DNA from: Pseudomonas sp. TCU-HL1
GTDB lineage: Bacteria > Pseudomonadota > Gammaproteobacteria > Pseudomonadales > Pseudomonadaceae
NCBI RefSeq assembly: GCF_001708505.1
Contig: NZ_CP015992.1
Coordinates: forward strand, 3,844,001-3,908,000
DNA length: 64,000 nt
Reading direction: 5' to 3'
Both the position numbers and the translations under genes were made by a program. Under the pieces are notes generated by a model. The model was given only the letters and a program-made list of their open reading frames with translations. It was not told the origin of the DNA and searched no databases. Within the stretch, counting starts at the first letter, position 1, and the number at the start of each line of letters is the position of its first letter. Of this stretch, positions 54,073-62,656 are shown piece after piece.

Positions 54073-55317
54073 ATGGCTGACCAGCGCTCACCGCGCCGTT
54101 TTGCGCGCATCGATCGTCTCCCCCCCTACGTCTTCAACATCACCGCCGAACTCAAGATGGCTGCACGCCGTCGCGGTGAAGACATCATCGACCTCTCCAT
54201 GGGCAACCCCGACGGCGCCACCCCGCCGCACATCGTGGAAAAGCTCGTGCAGGTCGCCCAGCGTGAAGACACCCACGGATACTCCACCTCCCGCGGTATT
54301 CCTCGCCTGCGCCGGGCCATCTCGCGCTGGTACAAGGACCGCTACGACGTGGAGATCGATCCTGAGTCCGAAGCCATTGTCACCATCGGCTCCAAGGAAG
54401 GCCTGGCGCACCTGATGCTCGCCACCCTGGACCACGGCGACACTGTGCTGGTACCCAACCCCAGCTACCCCATCCACATCTACGGTGCGGTCATCGCCGG
54501 CGCCCAGGTACGCTCGGTGCCCCTGGTGCCTGGCGTGGACTTCTTCGCCGAACTGGAACGGGCGATTCGCGAAAGCATCCCGAAGCCGAAGATGATGATC
54601 ATCGGCTTTCCCTCCAATCCCACCGCCCAATGCGTGGAACTGGACTTCTTCGAGCGCGTGGTCGCACTCGCCAAGCAGTACGACGTGCTGGTGGTGCATG
54701 ACCTGGCCTACGCCGACATCGTCTACGACGGCTGGAAAGCGCCCTCCATCATGCAAGTGCCTGGCGCCAAGGACATAGCAGTCGAGTTCTTCACCCTGTC
54801 CAAGAGCTACAACATGGCAGGCTGGCGAATCGGCTTCATGGTCGGCAATCAGGAACTGGTCAGCGCCCTGGCGCGGATCAAGAGCTATCACGACTACGGA
54901 ACCTTCACCCCGCTGCAGGTGGCGGCCATCGCGGCCCTGGAAGGCGACCAACAATGCGTACGCGATATTGCCGAGCAATACCGCCAACGCCGCAATGTGC
55001 TGGTGAAGGGTCTCCACGAGATCGGCTGGATGGTGGAGAACCCCAAGGCATCGATGTACGTCTGGGCCAAGATTCCCGAACCCTACGCCGCCATGGGCTC
55101 CCTGGAGTTCTCCAAGAAGCTGCTGGCCGAGGCGAAGGTCTGCGTCTCCCCTGGCCTGGGCTTCGGCGACTACGGCGACGACCATGTGCGCTTCGCCCTG
55201 ATTGAGAACCAGGACCGTATCCGTCAGGCCGTTCGTGGCATCAAGGGCATGTTCCGCGCCGATGGCCTGCTCGAGCCGTCGGCGCCGGCCAAGCCCCGAA
55301 AAGCCGGCAAGGCCTGA
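54073..55317 (+). CDS. alaC: PLP-dependent aminotransferase, glutamate-pyruvate type (AlaC-like)
   Basis: 414 residues, fold-I class I/II aminotransferase. PLP Lys in TLSKSYNMAGWRIGF; PSNPTAQ, DLAYADI and a C-terminal Arg region (DDHVRFALIEN) complete the active site. Closest by eye to alanine transaminase AlaC. Start is the ATG at 54073 with GAGGAAAG upstream; the preceding 188 bp after nasT carry no gene. Substrate not provable here. Confidence 0.85.
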   Translation: MADQRSPRRFARIDRLPPYVFNITAELKMAARRRGEDIIDLSMGNPDGATPPHIVEKLVQVAQREDTHGYSTSRGIPRLRRAISRWYKDRYDVEIDPESEAIVTIGSKEGLAHLMLATLDHGDTVLVPNPSYPIHIYGAVIAGAQVRSVPLVPGVDFFAELERAIRESIPKPKMMIIGFPSNPTAQCVELDFFERVVALAKQYDVLVVHDLAYADIVYDGWKAPSIMQVPGAKDIAVEFFTLSKSYNMAGWRIGFMVGNQELVSALARIKSYHDYGTFTPLQVAAIAALEGDQQCVRDIAEQYRQRRNVLVKGLHEIGWMVENPKASMYVWAKIPEPYAAMGSLEFSKKLLAEAKVCVSPGLGFGDYGDDHVRFALIENQDRIRQAVRGIKGMFRADGLLEPSAPAKPRKAGKA

Positions 55318-55325
55318 CGCCGGCC

Positions 55326-55356
55326 AGCGTCCCCTGGTCACAGGGGACGCTCTTTC
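55326..55356 (+). terminator. terminator of the aminotransferase gene
   Basis: AGCGTCCCCTG / CAGGGGACGCT nearly perfect stem, then CTTTC; 8 bp after the stop. Confidence 0.75.
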
Positions 55357-55775
55357 AGTGAACTTTCCCGAAACGCCCGCCTGGCAAGGTTTCCTTGCCT
55401 TTTCAAGCGCTTGCTCGCCAGGCGCACCTGCACCGCTCGTCGGCTTTCAGATCGTTTTTTGAACAAAACCAGGGTTACACCACTCTGATGAAAGCCAGAA
55501 TTCATCGCGCCACTTTTGAGCCATGGTCGGCTGACGGCGCGCATGTCTTTTTCCCCTTGAGTCCGGAGCGATTCCAAATGCACTAGTTCACGTGCAGGAG
55601 GTTTCTCTGTCTCAAAAAAGGAGGAGTGCGTATGAAGACATGAAATACAACTAGATGCATGAAACAACCAAACTACCACTCAAAGTCCATAGAGACTAAC
55701 GAGTAAGCAAAAACATATATCGGTGCCCTTACTGCATCAGCACACCAACTTACTTTGTAAAACAAGAGGTCAACC
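55357..55775. other. AT-richer gene-free stretch
   Basis: About 420 bp with clearly lower GC than the core genes around it, especially 55600-55770, and no convincing ORF. A weak inverted repeat GGCTTTCA / TGAAAGCC (55442-55449, 55489-55496) is the only structure seen. The composition suggests inserted or horizontally gained DNA leading into the membrane-protein gene. Confidence 0.5.
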
Positions 55776-56432
55776 ATGGAGCTGTATCATCTCATTACTT
55801 CCCTGTTCAAACAGGAAGCAACCATGGAATTAATGCGCATGGGTGTTGTTTATGCCCACCTGATCGCCTGCTGCGTGGCAATCGGCCTGGTCCTGACCAG
55901 CGACTATGCCATGATCAAGCAGATGATCACCGGCGAAGACGCTACCCATAGCGACAAAACCCATCTTGATACTCTGAAGAAAACTGTACTGCTTGCACTT
56001 GCGGCACTCTGGGTAACAGGGATAGGTATCGTACTGCTGGACTACTCTGTCAAAGGCGCGGTGTACTTCCTCAACCCCAAACTCCAGGCCAAGATCCTGG
56101 TCGTAACGCTGTTGACCGTAAACGGTTTCCTGCTGCACAGCGCAGTCCTGCCCGCCATCAAGAAGGCCGGCACGCTGGTCAAGATGGAAACCAGCACCCG
56201 CACCCTCGCGGTGTTCTCGGGTGTCGTCTCCGGAGTCTCCTGGTTCTATGGAGCCATGCTGGGCATCGCTCGTCCGCTCAGCTGGAAATACTCCCTTGGC
56301 GAAATCATGTTCGCTTACCCGCTGTTCATCTGCCTTGGCTTCGTCGCGATGACGCTGCTGGTGAAGTGGGCAAGCAACAGAGCTGAAAACCTCACTCTTT
56401 CCCGAGTGAGTCCCGCACTCGCCTCGCTGTAA
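55776..56432 (+). CDS. integral membrane protein of unknown function
   Basis: 218 residues with about five to six hydrophobic segments (near 22-42, 70-90, 105-125, 145-165, 185-205). Conserved-looking histidines lie at a membrane edge (VVYAHLIACCVAIG) and in LLHSAVLPAI. I do not recognise the family. Start ATG at 55776 with AGAGG 7 bp upstream. Lower GC than its neighbours and not remembered in the P. aeruginosa order here, so possibly acquired. Confidence 0.7.
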   Translation: MELYHLITSLFKQEATMELMRMGVVYAHLIACCVAIGLVLTSDYAMIKQMITGEDATHSDKTHLDTLKKTVLLALAALWVTGIGIVLLDYSVKGAVYFLNPKLQAKILVVTLLTVNGFLLHSAVLPAIKKAGTLVKMETSTRTLAVFSGVVSGVSWFYGAMLGIARPLSWKYSLGEIMFAYPLFICLGFVAMTLLVKWASNRAENLTLSRVSPALASL

Positions 56433-56438
56433 GAGATG

Positions 56439-56462
56439 ACTGGGCAGGGATGCCCAGTTTCA
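56439..56462 (+). terminator. hairpin after the membrane-protein gene
   Basis: ACTGGGCA / TGCCCAGT with loop GGGA, then TTTC; 6 bp after the stop. The sequence 56463-56667 shows no further gene. Confidence 0.7.
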
Positions 56463-56667
56463 AACTGAAGTTTCACCGAATAATACGCTACACACTTCAC
56501 CTTCAAACTTCTGGCAGTACGCCAGACACTTCCCGAAAGCCCTCCGACGGTTCATCACGAACAGGCACTATAGTACGAAGACCTCCCTCCTTCGAGCTGG
56601 CCCGGAACTTTCCACCCTCTGCAGGTACGAACTGCTGCACCTAGGTATTCAGCAGTAAGGACAATCC

Positions 56668-57354
56668 GTGATCGACCTCAGTACCTGGAACCTGACAGTC
56701 CCAGCCACCACTTCCAATACGCTCATCACCACCGACCGCCTCAGCAATGGCTATGAGAGCCAGTACTTCCGCCGAAACGCCGATGGCAGCATCACGTTCT
56801 GGGTTCCGGTGAACGGCTCACGCACCGAAGATGCCGCCTACCCGCGCACTGAACTGCGGGAAACCCAGTCCGACGGAACCCTCAGCTACTGGTATCACGC
56901 CAGCGCCGACAACTACCTCAGCGCCGTGCTTTCGGTAGAGCAGTTGCCCAGCAAGAACAAGATCATCATCGGCCAGATTCACAGCAAGGACGAACCCGGC
57001 AGCCAGAACGATCCCCTGCTCAAGCTCCAGTACCACTACCTGCGCGGCAACGGCCGGGTCGAGGCACTGCTGCGCAAGCGTCCGGGCGACACGGAAGTGG
57101 AGAACATCCTGCTGGCCGAGCATGTCGACCTGGGCGAGCGCTTCAGCTACCACCTGCGCATCACGCCCACCGGCAAGCTCGGCATCACCATCACCAGCAA
57201 AGGCGACGACGGCAACCTCTACCGCGAACTCAGCGGCTATTGGGGCAAGCAACAGCTCTATTTCAAGGCGGGCGCCTATATCCAGGACAACTACGGCGCG
57301 GACAACGAGGGCGGCCGGGTCACCTTCTACTGGTTGAACAGCCTGCATCGCTGA
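56668..57354 (+). CDS. polysaccharide lyase family 7 (alginate-lyase-like, PA1784-like)
   Basis: 228 residues, the whole a jelly-roll PL7 domain. The three active-site signatures are intact: YPRTELRE (R-T/S-E-L-R), IIGQIHSK (QIH) and YFKAGAYIQD (YFKxGxYxQ). No signal peptide, so it appears cytoplasmic or exported by another route. Start is GTG at 56668 with AAGGA upstream. P. aeruginosa has the same gene (PA1784) in its nitrate cluster; the functional link is unknown. Confidence 0.9.
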   Translation: MIDLSTWNLTVPATTSNTLITTDRLSNGYESQYFRRNADGSITFWVPVNGSRTEDAAYPRTELRETQSDGTLSYWYHASADNYLSAVLSVEQLPSKNKIIIGQIHSKDEPGSQNDPLLKLQYHYLRGNGRVEALLRKRPGDTEVENILLAEHVDLGERFSYHLRITPTGKLGITITSKGDDGNLYRELSGYWGKQQLYFKAGAYIQDNYGADNEGGRVTFYWLNSLHR

Positions 57355-57434
57355 CATTCAGCACGAGAATGCCCGGCCATCCAGCCAGGCCGGCGTAGAA
57401 TCGACGCTTCGTCGTTTCTACGCCCGAGGTTCCG

Positions 57435-57878
57435 ATGGCACGCCTGACCCTGAACTTCCCCGAAGACCAATACTGCTACTCCACGCACCTGACCGTGCGC
57501 GTCACCGACATCAACGGGGCCAATCACCTGGGCAACGACTCGATGATTTCGATGATCTCGGAAGCCCGTGCGCGCTTCCTGTTCGAGTTCGGTATCGGCG
57601 AAACCGCCGGAGACGGCACCGGGATCATCGTCACCGATCTGGCCACCACCTACCGGGCCGAAGCGCATGCCCGCGACCAACTGCTGTTCGAAGTGGGCGT
57701 CATGGACTTCAACAAGTACGGTGGCGACATCACCTTCCGCATTACCCGACCGGCAGACGGCAAGCTGGTTGCCATGGCCAAGTCCGGTTTCGTCTTCTTC
57801 TGCTACCGGGAGTCCCGCGTGGTCGCCATGCCGGAAAGCTTCCGCACGACCTTCCCCAAGGTGAACTGGCTGGACTGA
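57435..57878 (+). CDS. hotdog-fold thioesterase (4HBT / YbgC-like)
   Basis: 147 residues. Hotdog pattern: VRVTDINGANHLGNDSMISM, where the usual Asp of YbgC enzymes is in the TDINGANHLGN segment, then EARARFLFEFG and the beta-strand hairpins. Predicted acyl-CoA thioesterase; substrate unknown. Not remembered at this place in P. aeruginosa. Confidence 0.8.
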   Translation: MARLTLNFPEDQYCYSTHLTVRVTDINGANHLGNDSMISMISEARARFLFEFGIGETAGDGTGIIVTDLATTYRAEAHARDQLLFEVGVMDFNKYGGDITFRITRPADGKLVAMAKSGFVFFCYRESRVVAMPESFRTTFPKVNWLD

Positions 57879-58011
57879 AGTGGCCTCAACTCGGTGCAGC
57901 CAGATCCGTCTCGCCCCGTTTTGATTCAGGCCGTCTCTCCCCTCTTCCCGCAGACCGCTCTGGAATGGGCATTTCCATGGTTGGCCCGGCTCTTGCTGAG
58001 TAACAGCCAGA

Positions 58012-58095
58012 GGTAGCCAACGGCGGTTGCCCCATTACACGACAAAGGCGTCGCGTCACTTCGCAGCAATGCGGGCAGTGGTGCGACGCCTTTTT
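58012..58095 (+). promoter_or_regulatory. NasT (ANTAR) antitermination leader of nasA
   Basis: P1 hairpin: GGTAGCC (58012-58018), loop AACGGC, GGTTGCC (58025-58031), 7 pairs including two G-U. P2 hairpin: CGAC (58040-58043), loop AAAGGC, GTCG (58050-58053). Both hexaloops have A1 and G4, the ANTAR-target rule. P2 shares its 3' side with terminator stem AAAGGCGTCGC / GCGACGCCTTT (58044-58093) plus T-run, so the two structures exclude each other: NasT binding would let transcription enter nasA. Confidence 0.85.
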
Positions 58096-58167
58096 CGTTT
58101 CGGCCCCAGCGATGGGGCGGTGGACGGGCCGAGATCCGGACGTTCGCTTGCAGCTCACTCTATCCCG

Positions 58168-58263
58168 CTGCGGCTTCAGCCGCAGGACGGCGCGCCACAA
58201 GCGCGACGTTTTTCCGGGAGGTACGACCGCCGTGCCCACGATCTCGGCGCGAGTACCTCCCGG
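58168..58263 (+). other. structured nasA 5' untranslated region
   Basis: After the leader terminator two more hairpins precede nasA: CTGCGGC-TTCA-GCCGCAG (58168-58185, centre spacing approximate) and a perfect 11-bp repeat CCGGGAGGTAC / GTACCTCCCGG (58214-58224, 58253-58263) ending 25 bp before the ATG. They could influence nasA mRNA stability or translation; role unknown. Confidence 0.5.
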
Positions 58264-58288
58264 CCCCTAACTGCAGATGAGGTGTTCG

Positions 58289-59500
58289 ATGACAACGAGT
58301 TTCTGGAAAGCGGGCCACACGCCCACCCTGTTCGCCGCCTTCCTGTACTTCGACCTGAGCTTCATGGTCTGGTACATCCTTGGCCCGCTCGGTGTGCAAA
58401 TCGCCGCCGACCTCCAGCTCACCACCCAGCAACGCGCCATGATGGTCGCCACGCCTATCCTCGCCGGTGCCGTTCTGCGCTTCCTGATGGGCATGCTGGC
58501 TGATCGCACCTCTCCCCGGACGGCCGGTCTGCTGGGCCAGGTGATCGTGATCGCCGCACTCTTCGCGGCCTGGGAAATAGGCATCCGTACCTACGAGCAA
58601 GCCCTGATCCTGGGCCTGTTCCTTGGGTTTGCCGGCGCCTCCTTCGCCGTCGCCCTGCCGCTCGCGTCCCAGTGGTATCCGCCGCAACACCAAGGCAAGG
58701 CCCTGGGCATTGCCGGCGCCGGTAACTCCGGCACCGTACTGGCCGCCCTGTTCGCGCCCGTCCTGGCTTCCCACTATGGCTGGAACAACGTGTTCGGCCT
58801 GGCGCTCATTCCGCTGGTGCTGACCCTGGCGATCTTCTTCGTGGCAGCCCGCAACGCCCCCAACCGCCCAGCTCCCAAGGCGCTCGGCGACTACCTCAAG
58901 GCCCTCGGCGATCGCGACAGCTGGTGGTTCATGCTCTTCTACTGCGTGACCTTCGGCGGCTTCCTCGGCCTGGCCAGCACGCTGCCCGGCTACTTCCACG
59001 ACCAATACGGCCTCGCCCCGGTCACCGCGGGTTACTACACCGCCGCCTGCGTCTTCGCCGGTAGCCTGATGCGTCCCCTGGGTGGTGCCTTCGCCGACCG
59101 CATCGGCGGTATCCGCACCCTGCTGGCCGTCTACACTGTGGCCTCGCTCTGCATCGCCGCCGTCGGCTTCCATATCTCCAGCCCCACGCTCGCCCTGGCC
59201 CTGTTCGTAGTGGCCATGCTGAGCCTCGGTGCAGGCAACGGCGCGGTGTTCCAACTGGTGCCGCAGCGCTTCCACAAGGAAATCGGCGTCATGACCGGCC
59301 TGATCGGCATGGCCGGTGGCATCGGTGGCTTCTGCCTGACCGCGGGACTTGGCGCCATCAAGCAGCACACCGGTGACTACCAGCTTGGCCTCTGGTTGTT
59401 CGCCAGCCTTGGCGTGGTGGCCTGGTTCGGCCTGTATGGCGTCAAACAACGCTGGCGCACCACCTGGGGTTCGGCTGCAGTAACCGCCGCTCGGGTCTGA
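58289..59500 (+). CDS. nasA: nitrate/nitrite MFS transporter
   Basis: 403 residues, 12 predicted membrane helices, NNP family. The nitrate signature is seen as GIAGAGNSGTVLAALF in helix 5 and a second glycine-rich stretch AMLSLGAGNGAVFQLVPQRF near helix 11; motif A is GMLADRTSPR. Start is the ATG giving MTTSFWKAGH with GAGGTG upstream. Matches PA1783. Expected to be expressed only when NasT overrides the leader terminator. Confidence 0.93.
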   Translation: MTTSFWKAGHTPTLFAAFLYFDLSFMVWYILGPLGVQIAADLQLTTQQRAMMVATPILAGAVLRFLMGMLADRTSPRTAGLLGQVIVIAALFAAWEIGIRTYEQALILGLFLGFAGASFAVALPLASQWYPPQHQGKALGIAGAGNSGTVLAALFAPVLASHYGWNNVFGLALIPLVLTLAIFFVAARNAPNRPAPKALGDYLKALGDRDSWWFMLFYCVTFGGFLGLASTLPGYFHDQYGLAPVTAGYYTAACVFAGSLMRPLGGAFADRIGGIRTLLAVYTVASLCIAAVGFHISSPTLALALFVVAMLSLGAGNGAVFQLVPQRFHKEIGVMTGLIGMAGGIGGFCLTAGLGAIKQHTGDYQLGLWLFASLGVVAWFGLYGVKQRWRTTWGSAAVTAARV

Positions 59501-59548
59501 CCCCAGCCACTGCCGGACGCTGCGCAGCAGCACCCGACGAACCTCGAC

Positions 59549-59570
59549 AAGGAGCGCCTCTGCGCTCCTT
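59549..59570 (+). terminator. hairpin between nasA and the phosphatase-kinase gene
   Basis: AAGGAGCGC / GCGCTCCTT with loop CTCT followed by only TTCG. Probably partial termination or mRNA processing inside the operon. It lacks the A1/G4 hexaloop of a NasT target. Confidence 0.5.
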
Positions 59571-59594
59571 TCGCCATACAGGACCCTCCGCCCG

Positions 59595-61265
59595 ATGACC
59601 TTGCAACTCAGTTTCGGCGAAGCCAGCGCCACAGGCCCCCGCGCCGAAAATCAGGATGCCCTGCGGGTCGTCACCCCGGCTCCTGCGCTGGCCGCAAGTA
59701 AGGGCTACCTTTTTGCCCTGGCCGATGGCGTCAGCCAATGCGCCGACGGCGGCCTGGCTGCCCGCGCGACCTTGCAGGCACTGGCGCTGGACTACTACGC
59801 AACACCGGAAACCTGGGCAGTGGCCCAATCCCTGGACCGCCTGCTGGTGGCCCATAACCGCTGGCTCCAGGCCAACGGCGGCGGCCAGCCGCTGCTCACC
59901 ACTCTTACCGCCCTGGTGCTGCGCGGACGTCGTTACACCCTGGCCCATGTCGGTGACTGTCGCGCCTATCGCTGGAATGGCCAGCAGTTGACCCGCCTCA
60001 GCGAAGACCACGTCTGGGAGCAGCCGGGCATGCAGCACGTGCTCAAGCGCGCACTGGGCCTGGACCAGCACCTGGTGGTGGATTACCTCGATGGCGAGCT
60101 GGAGGAACGCGAAAGCTTCATCCTGGTCAGCGATGGCGTCTGGGCCGTCCTGGGTGACCAAGGTATCCAGCGCATCCTGCAGGACGAACAGGAGCTTGGC
60201 GCCGCCGCCCAGGCACTGGTCAGCGCAGCGCACCTGGCCGGGGGCCAGGACAACGCCAGCGCCCTGCTGGTGCGCGTCGACAATCTGCCGGAATCCGGCC
60301 TGGCCGACACCCTGGCGCAACTGGACCAGTGGCCATTGCCACCGCGCCTGCTGGACGGCCAGGCATTCGAAGGCTGGCAGGTCGAGCGCCTGATTGCCGA
60401 ATCCCGCCAATCCATGGTGTATCGGGTCCGGGACGCCCAGGACCGGCGCTGGCTGCTGAAGACCCTGCCAGCCAGCCGACATGACGAACCTGGCGCCGGC
60501 CCCGCGCTGCTGCTGGAAGAGTGGTTCCTTAGGCGGGTCGCCGGGCGCCATTTTCCCGAGGTCCATCCCCTGCCGCAGCGCCAGCACCTCTACTACGTGC
60601 AGCGTGAGTACGCTGGACAGACCCTGGCCGAGCACCTTCGGCTCAGCGGCCCCATGCCGCTGCCGGAATGGCTGGATATCGCGCCACGCCTGCTCAAGTC
60701 GCTCGGGCAGTTGCATCGGCGCAACATACTTCACCGTGATATCAAGCCGGAGAACCTGCTATGGGGCGACGACGGCGAGCTGCGCCTGCTGGACTTTGGC
60801 CTGGCCTACTGTCCGGGCCTGTCCCAGGACGAGGCTCACAGCCTGCCTGGGACACCCAGCTACATTGCCCCGGAGGCATTCAGCGGTGTCCCACCCGCCC
60901 CCCAGCAGGATCTCTATGCCGCAGGCGTAACCCTCTATCACCTGCTGACCGGGCATTACCCCTTTGGTGAAATCGAAGCCTTTCAGCACCCCCGCTTCGG
61001 AACCCCAACGCCCGCCAGCCGCTACCGGCCAGACCTGCCAACCTGGCTCGACGAATGCCTGGCGCGCGCCATCGCCGCTGATCCGAAGGGACGTTACGAA
61101 ACCATGGAAGAGTGGCTGCTGGCCCTGGAACAGGGGGAACGTCGCGCCCTCACCGCCAAGCCCAGGCCCCTGCTGGAACGTGAGCCTCTCAAGGTCTGGA
61201 GGGGCATCGCGCTGCTGTCCCTGCTGTTCAACCTGATGTTGGTGATCTTCCTGCTCAAGGGCTGA
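59595..61265 (+). CDS. fused PP2C-type phosphatase and Ser/Thr protein kinase with C-terminal membrane anchor
   Basis: 556 residues. Residues 1-235: PP2C phosphatase (ENQDALRV, FALADGVSQCADGG, AHVGDCRAYR, LVSDGVWAVL, GGQDNASALL, all metal-binding Asp present). Residues 255-525: Hanks-type kinase (ATP-site Lys in WLLKTLP, HRDIKPENLL, LDFGLAY, GTPSYIAPEA). A final hydrophobic helix (GIALLSLLFNLMLVIFLL) anchors it in the inner membrane. Matches PA1782 in the nitrate cluster. Opposing activities in one chain suggest a self-resetting switch; target unknown. Confidence 0.92.
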   Translation: MTLQLSFGEASATGPRAENQDALRVVTPAPALAASKGYLFALADGVSQCADGGLAARATLQALALDYYATPETWAVAQSLDRLLVAHNRWLQANGGGQPLLTTLTALVLRGRRYTLAHVGDCRAYRWNGQQLTRLSEDHVWEQPGMQHVLKRALGLDQHLVVDYLDGELEERESFILVSDGVWAVLGDQGIQRILQDEQELGAAAQALVSAAHLAGGQDNASALLVRVDNLPESGLADTLAQLDQWPLPPRLLDGQAFEGWQVERLIAESRQSMVYRVRDAQDRRWLLKTLPASRHDEPGAGPALLLEEWFLRRVAGRHFPEVHPLPQRQHLYYVQREYAGQTLAEHLRLSGPMPLPEWLDIAPRLLKSLGQLHRRNILHRDIKPENLLWGDDGELRLLDFGLAYCPGLSQDEAHSLPGTPSYIAPEAFSGVPPAPQQDLYAAGVTLYHLLTGHYPFGEIEAFQHPRFGTPTPASRYRPDLPTWLDECLARAIAADPKGRYETMEEWLLALEQGERRALTAKPRPLLEREPLKVWRGIALLSLLFNLMLVIFLLKG

Positions 61266-61425
61266 CGCACCACGTCGGGGCAAAACGCCCCGATACAGTG
61301 CGCAGCGACTCGCAGGTCACCACGCCAAGCCCAGAAACACGCGACTTTCGGGGTTGGCACGACACCTGCAATCTCAAGATCGACAATCTACAAAAAGCGC
61401 CCGCCTCAACGACGAGACGGCACTT

Positions 61426-61485
61426 TCCCGATCGATCGGGACTTGGACAAAGGCGTCCTGCTGGCAACAGCGGGACGCCTTTTTT
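61426..61485 (+). promoter_or_regulatory. NasT (ANTAR) antitermination leader of the nirB remnant
   Basis: P1: TCCCG (61426-61430), loop ATCGAT, CGGGA. P2: GGAC (61445-61448), loop AAAGGC, GTCC (61455-61458). Both loops carry A1 and G4; the P2 loop equals that of the nasA leader. P2 overlaps the terminator AAAGGCGTCC / GGACGCCTTT (61449-61482), which ends in a T-run. The 253-bp gap before the gene holds nothing else definite. Confidence 0.88.
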
Positions 61486-61518
61486 GTTTGCTCGACATTT
61501 ATGCAGGAGTGTCCTGGC

Positions 61519-62619
61519 ATGAAAACATCCAAGCTGGTGGTGATCGGAAACGGCATGGCCGGAGTGCGTACTCTCGAAGAGCTGCTGAGACTTGCACCGG
61601 AGCAGTACCAGATCACGGTATTCGGCGCCGAGCCCCACCCGAATTACAACCGCACCTTGCTTTCCCCGGTTCTGGCAGGCGAACAGTCCTTCGAGGAAAT
61701 CATCCTCAATGACCTGGCCTGGTACACGGAAAACGGCATTGAACTGCTACTGAATCGCAAAGTGGTGAAAATCGACCGCCAGCGCCGGCAAGTCATCGCC
61801 GAAGACGGCACCCACGCCGACTACGATCGCCTCGTCATTGCCACCGGCTCAACACCAAGCCGCCTGTCCATTCCTGGCAACCGACTGCAAGGCGTCATCG
61901 GCTACCGCGACATAGCCGGCGCCCGCGCCATGATCGAGGCCGCGCGCACCCATAGCCACGCGGTGGTGATCGGCGGCGGCCTGCTTGGCCTGGAGGCCGC
62001 CAATGGCCTCAAGCAACGGGGCATGGATGTGACGGTGGTGCACCTGGCCGACTGGCTGCTGGAAAAGCAACTCGAGCAACCCGCCGGTGAGAAACTGCTG
62101 CGCGCACTGCAAGCACGCGGTATCCGCTTCCGCCTGGGCACGGATACCGAAGAACTGATCGACAATGGCGATGGCCGGGTCTGTGCCGTTCAACTGGCAG
62201 GCGGCGAGGTGATCACCGCGGACCTGGTGGTCATGGCGGCCGGCATCACACCCAATACCGAACTGGCCGAGCGGGCGGGCTTGCCCTGCAATCACGGCAT
62301 TCTCGTCGACGACACCCTGCAAACCTACGACCCGCGCATCTACGCCATTGGCGAATGCGCCAATCACCGGGGCATTTCCTACGGGCTGGTAGCCCCTCTG
62401 ATGGAGCAGGCCAAGGTCTGCGCCAATCACCTGGCCATGCTCGGCTACGCCCGCTACCAGGGCTCGAGCACCGGCGCCCAGCTCAAAGTCGCAGGCATCG
62501 AGATGCTCAGCGCCGGCGATGCGCCGCACCCAGGCCAGGTAGCCGGCATGCGCGGCGCCTGCCCGCTGCATGACTGGCAAATAGAACTGGCCTCCAGTGA
62601 TGTGCTGGCCTGGACCTGA
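61519..62619 (+). pseudogene. nirB: NirB truncated to its FAD/NAD domain, with NirD-like tail
   Basis: 366 residues against about 850 for assimilatory nitrite reductase NirB. Residues 1-334 match the NirB N-terminus: FAD motif VVIGNGMAGVR, NAD motif VIGGGLLGLEAANGL, and AQLKVAGIEMLSAGD. From codon 335 (base 62521) homology stops; the last 32 residues, PHPGQVAGMRGACPLHDWQI and onward, resemble a Rieske NirD C-terminus (CPLHxW). The sirohaem/4Fe-4S half, full nirD and nasC are absent. Probably a deletion scar, though a stand-alone FAD oxidoreductase could still fold. Confidence 0.75.
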
Positions 62620-62656
62620 ATCAGTTGAAACATGTGATGCGTCGAGGAGACTTTCG

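Noticed and set aside
59549..59570. Third NasT leader, between nasA and the phosphatase-kinase gene
   Set aside because: The hairpin has a CTCT loop and no neighbouring pair of A1/G4 hexaloops.
61519..62619. Complete nitrite reductase gene
   Set aside because: Too short by about 480 residues; the sirohaem and iron-sulfur domains are missing.
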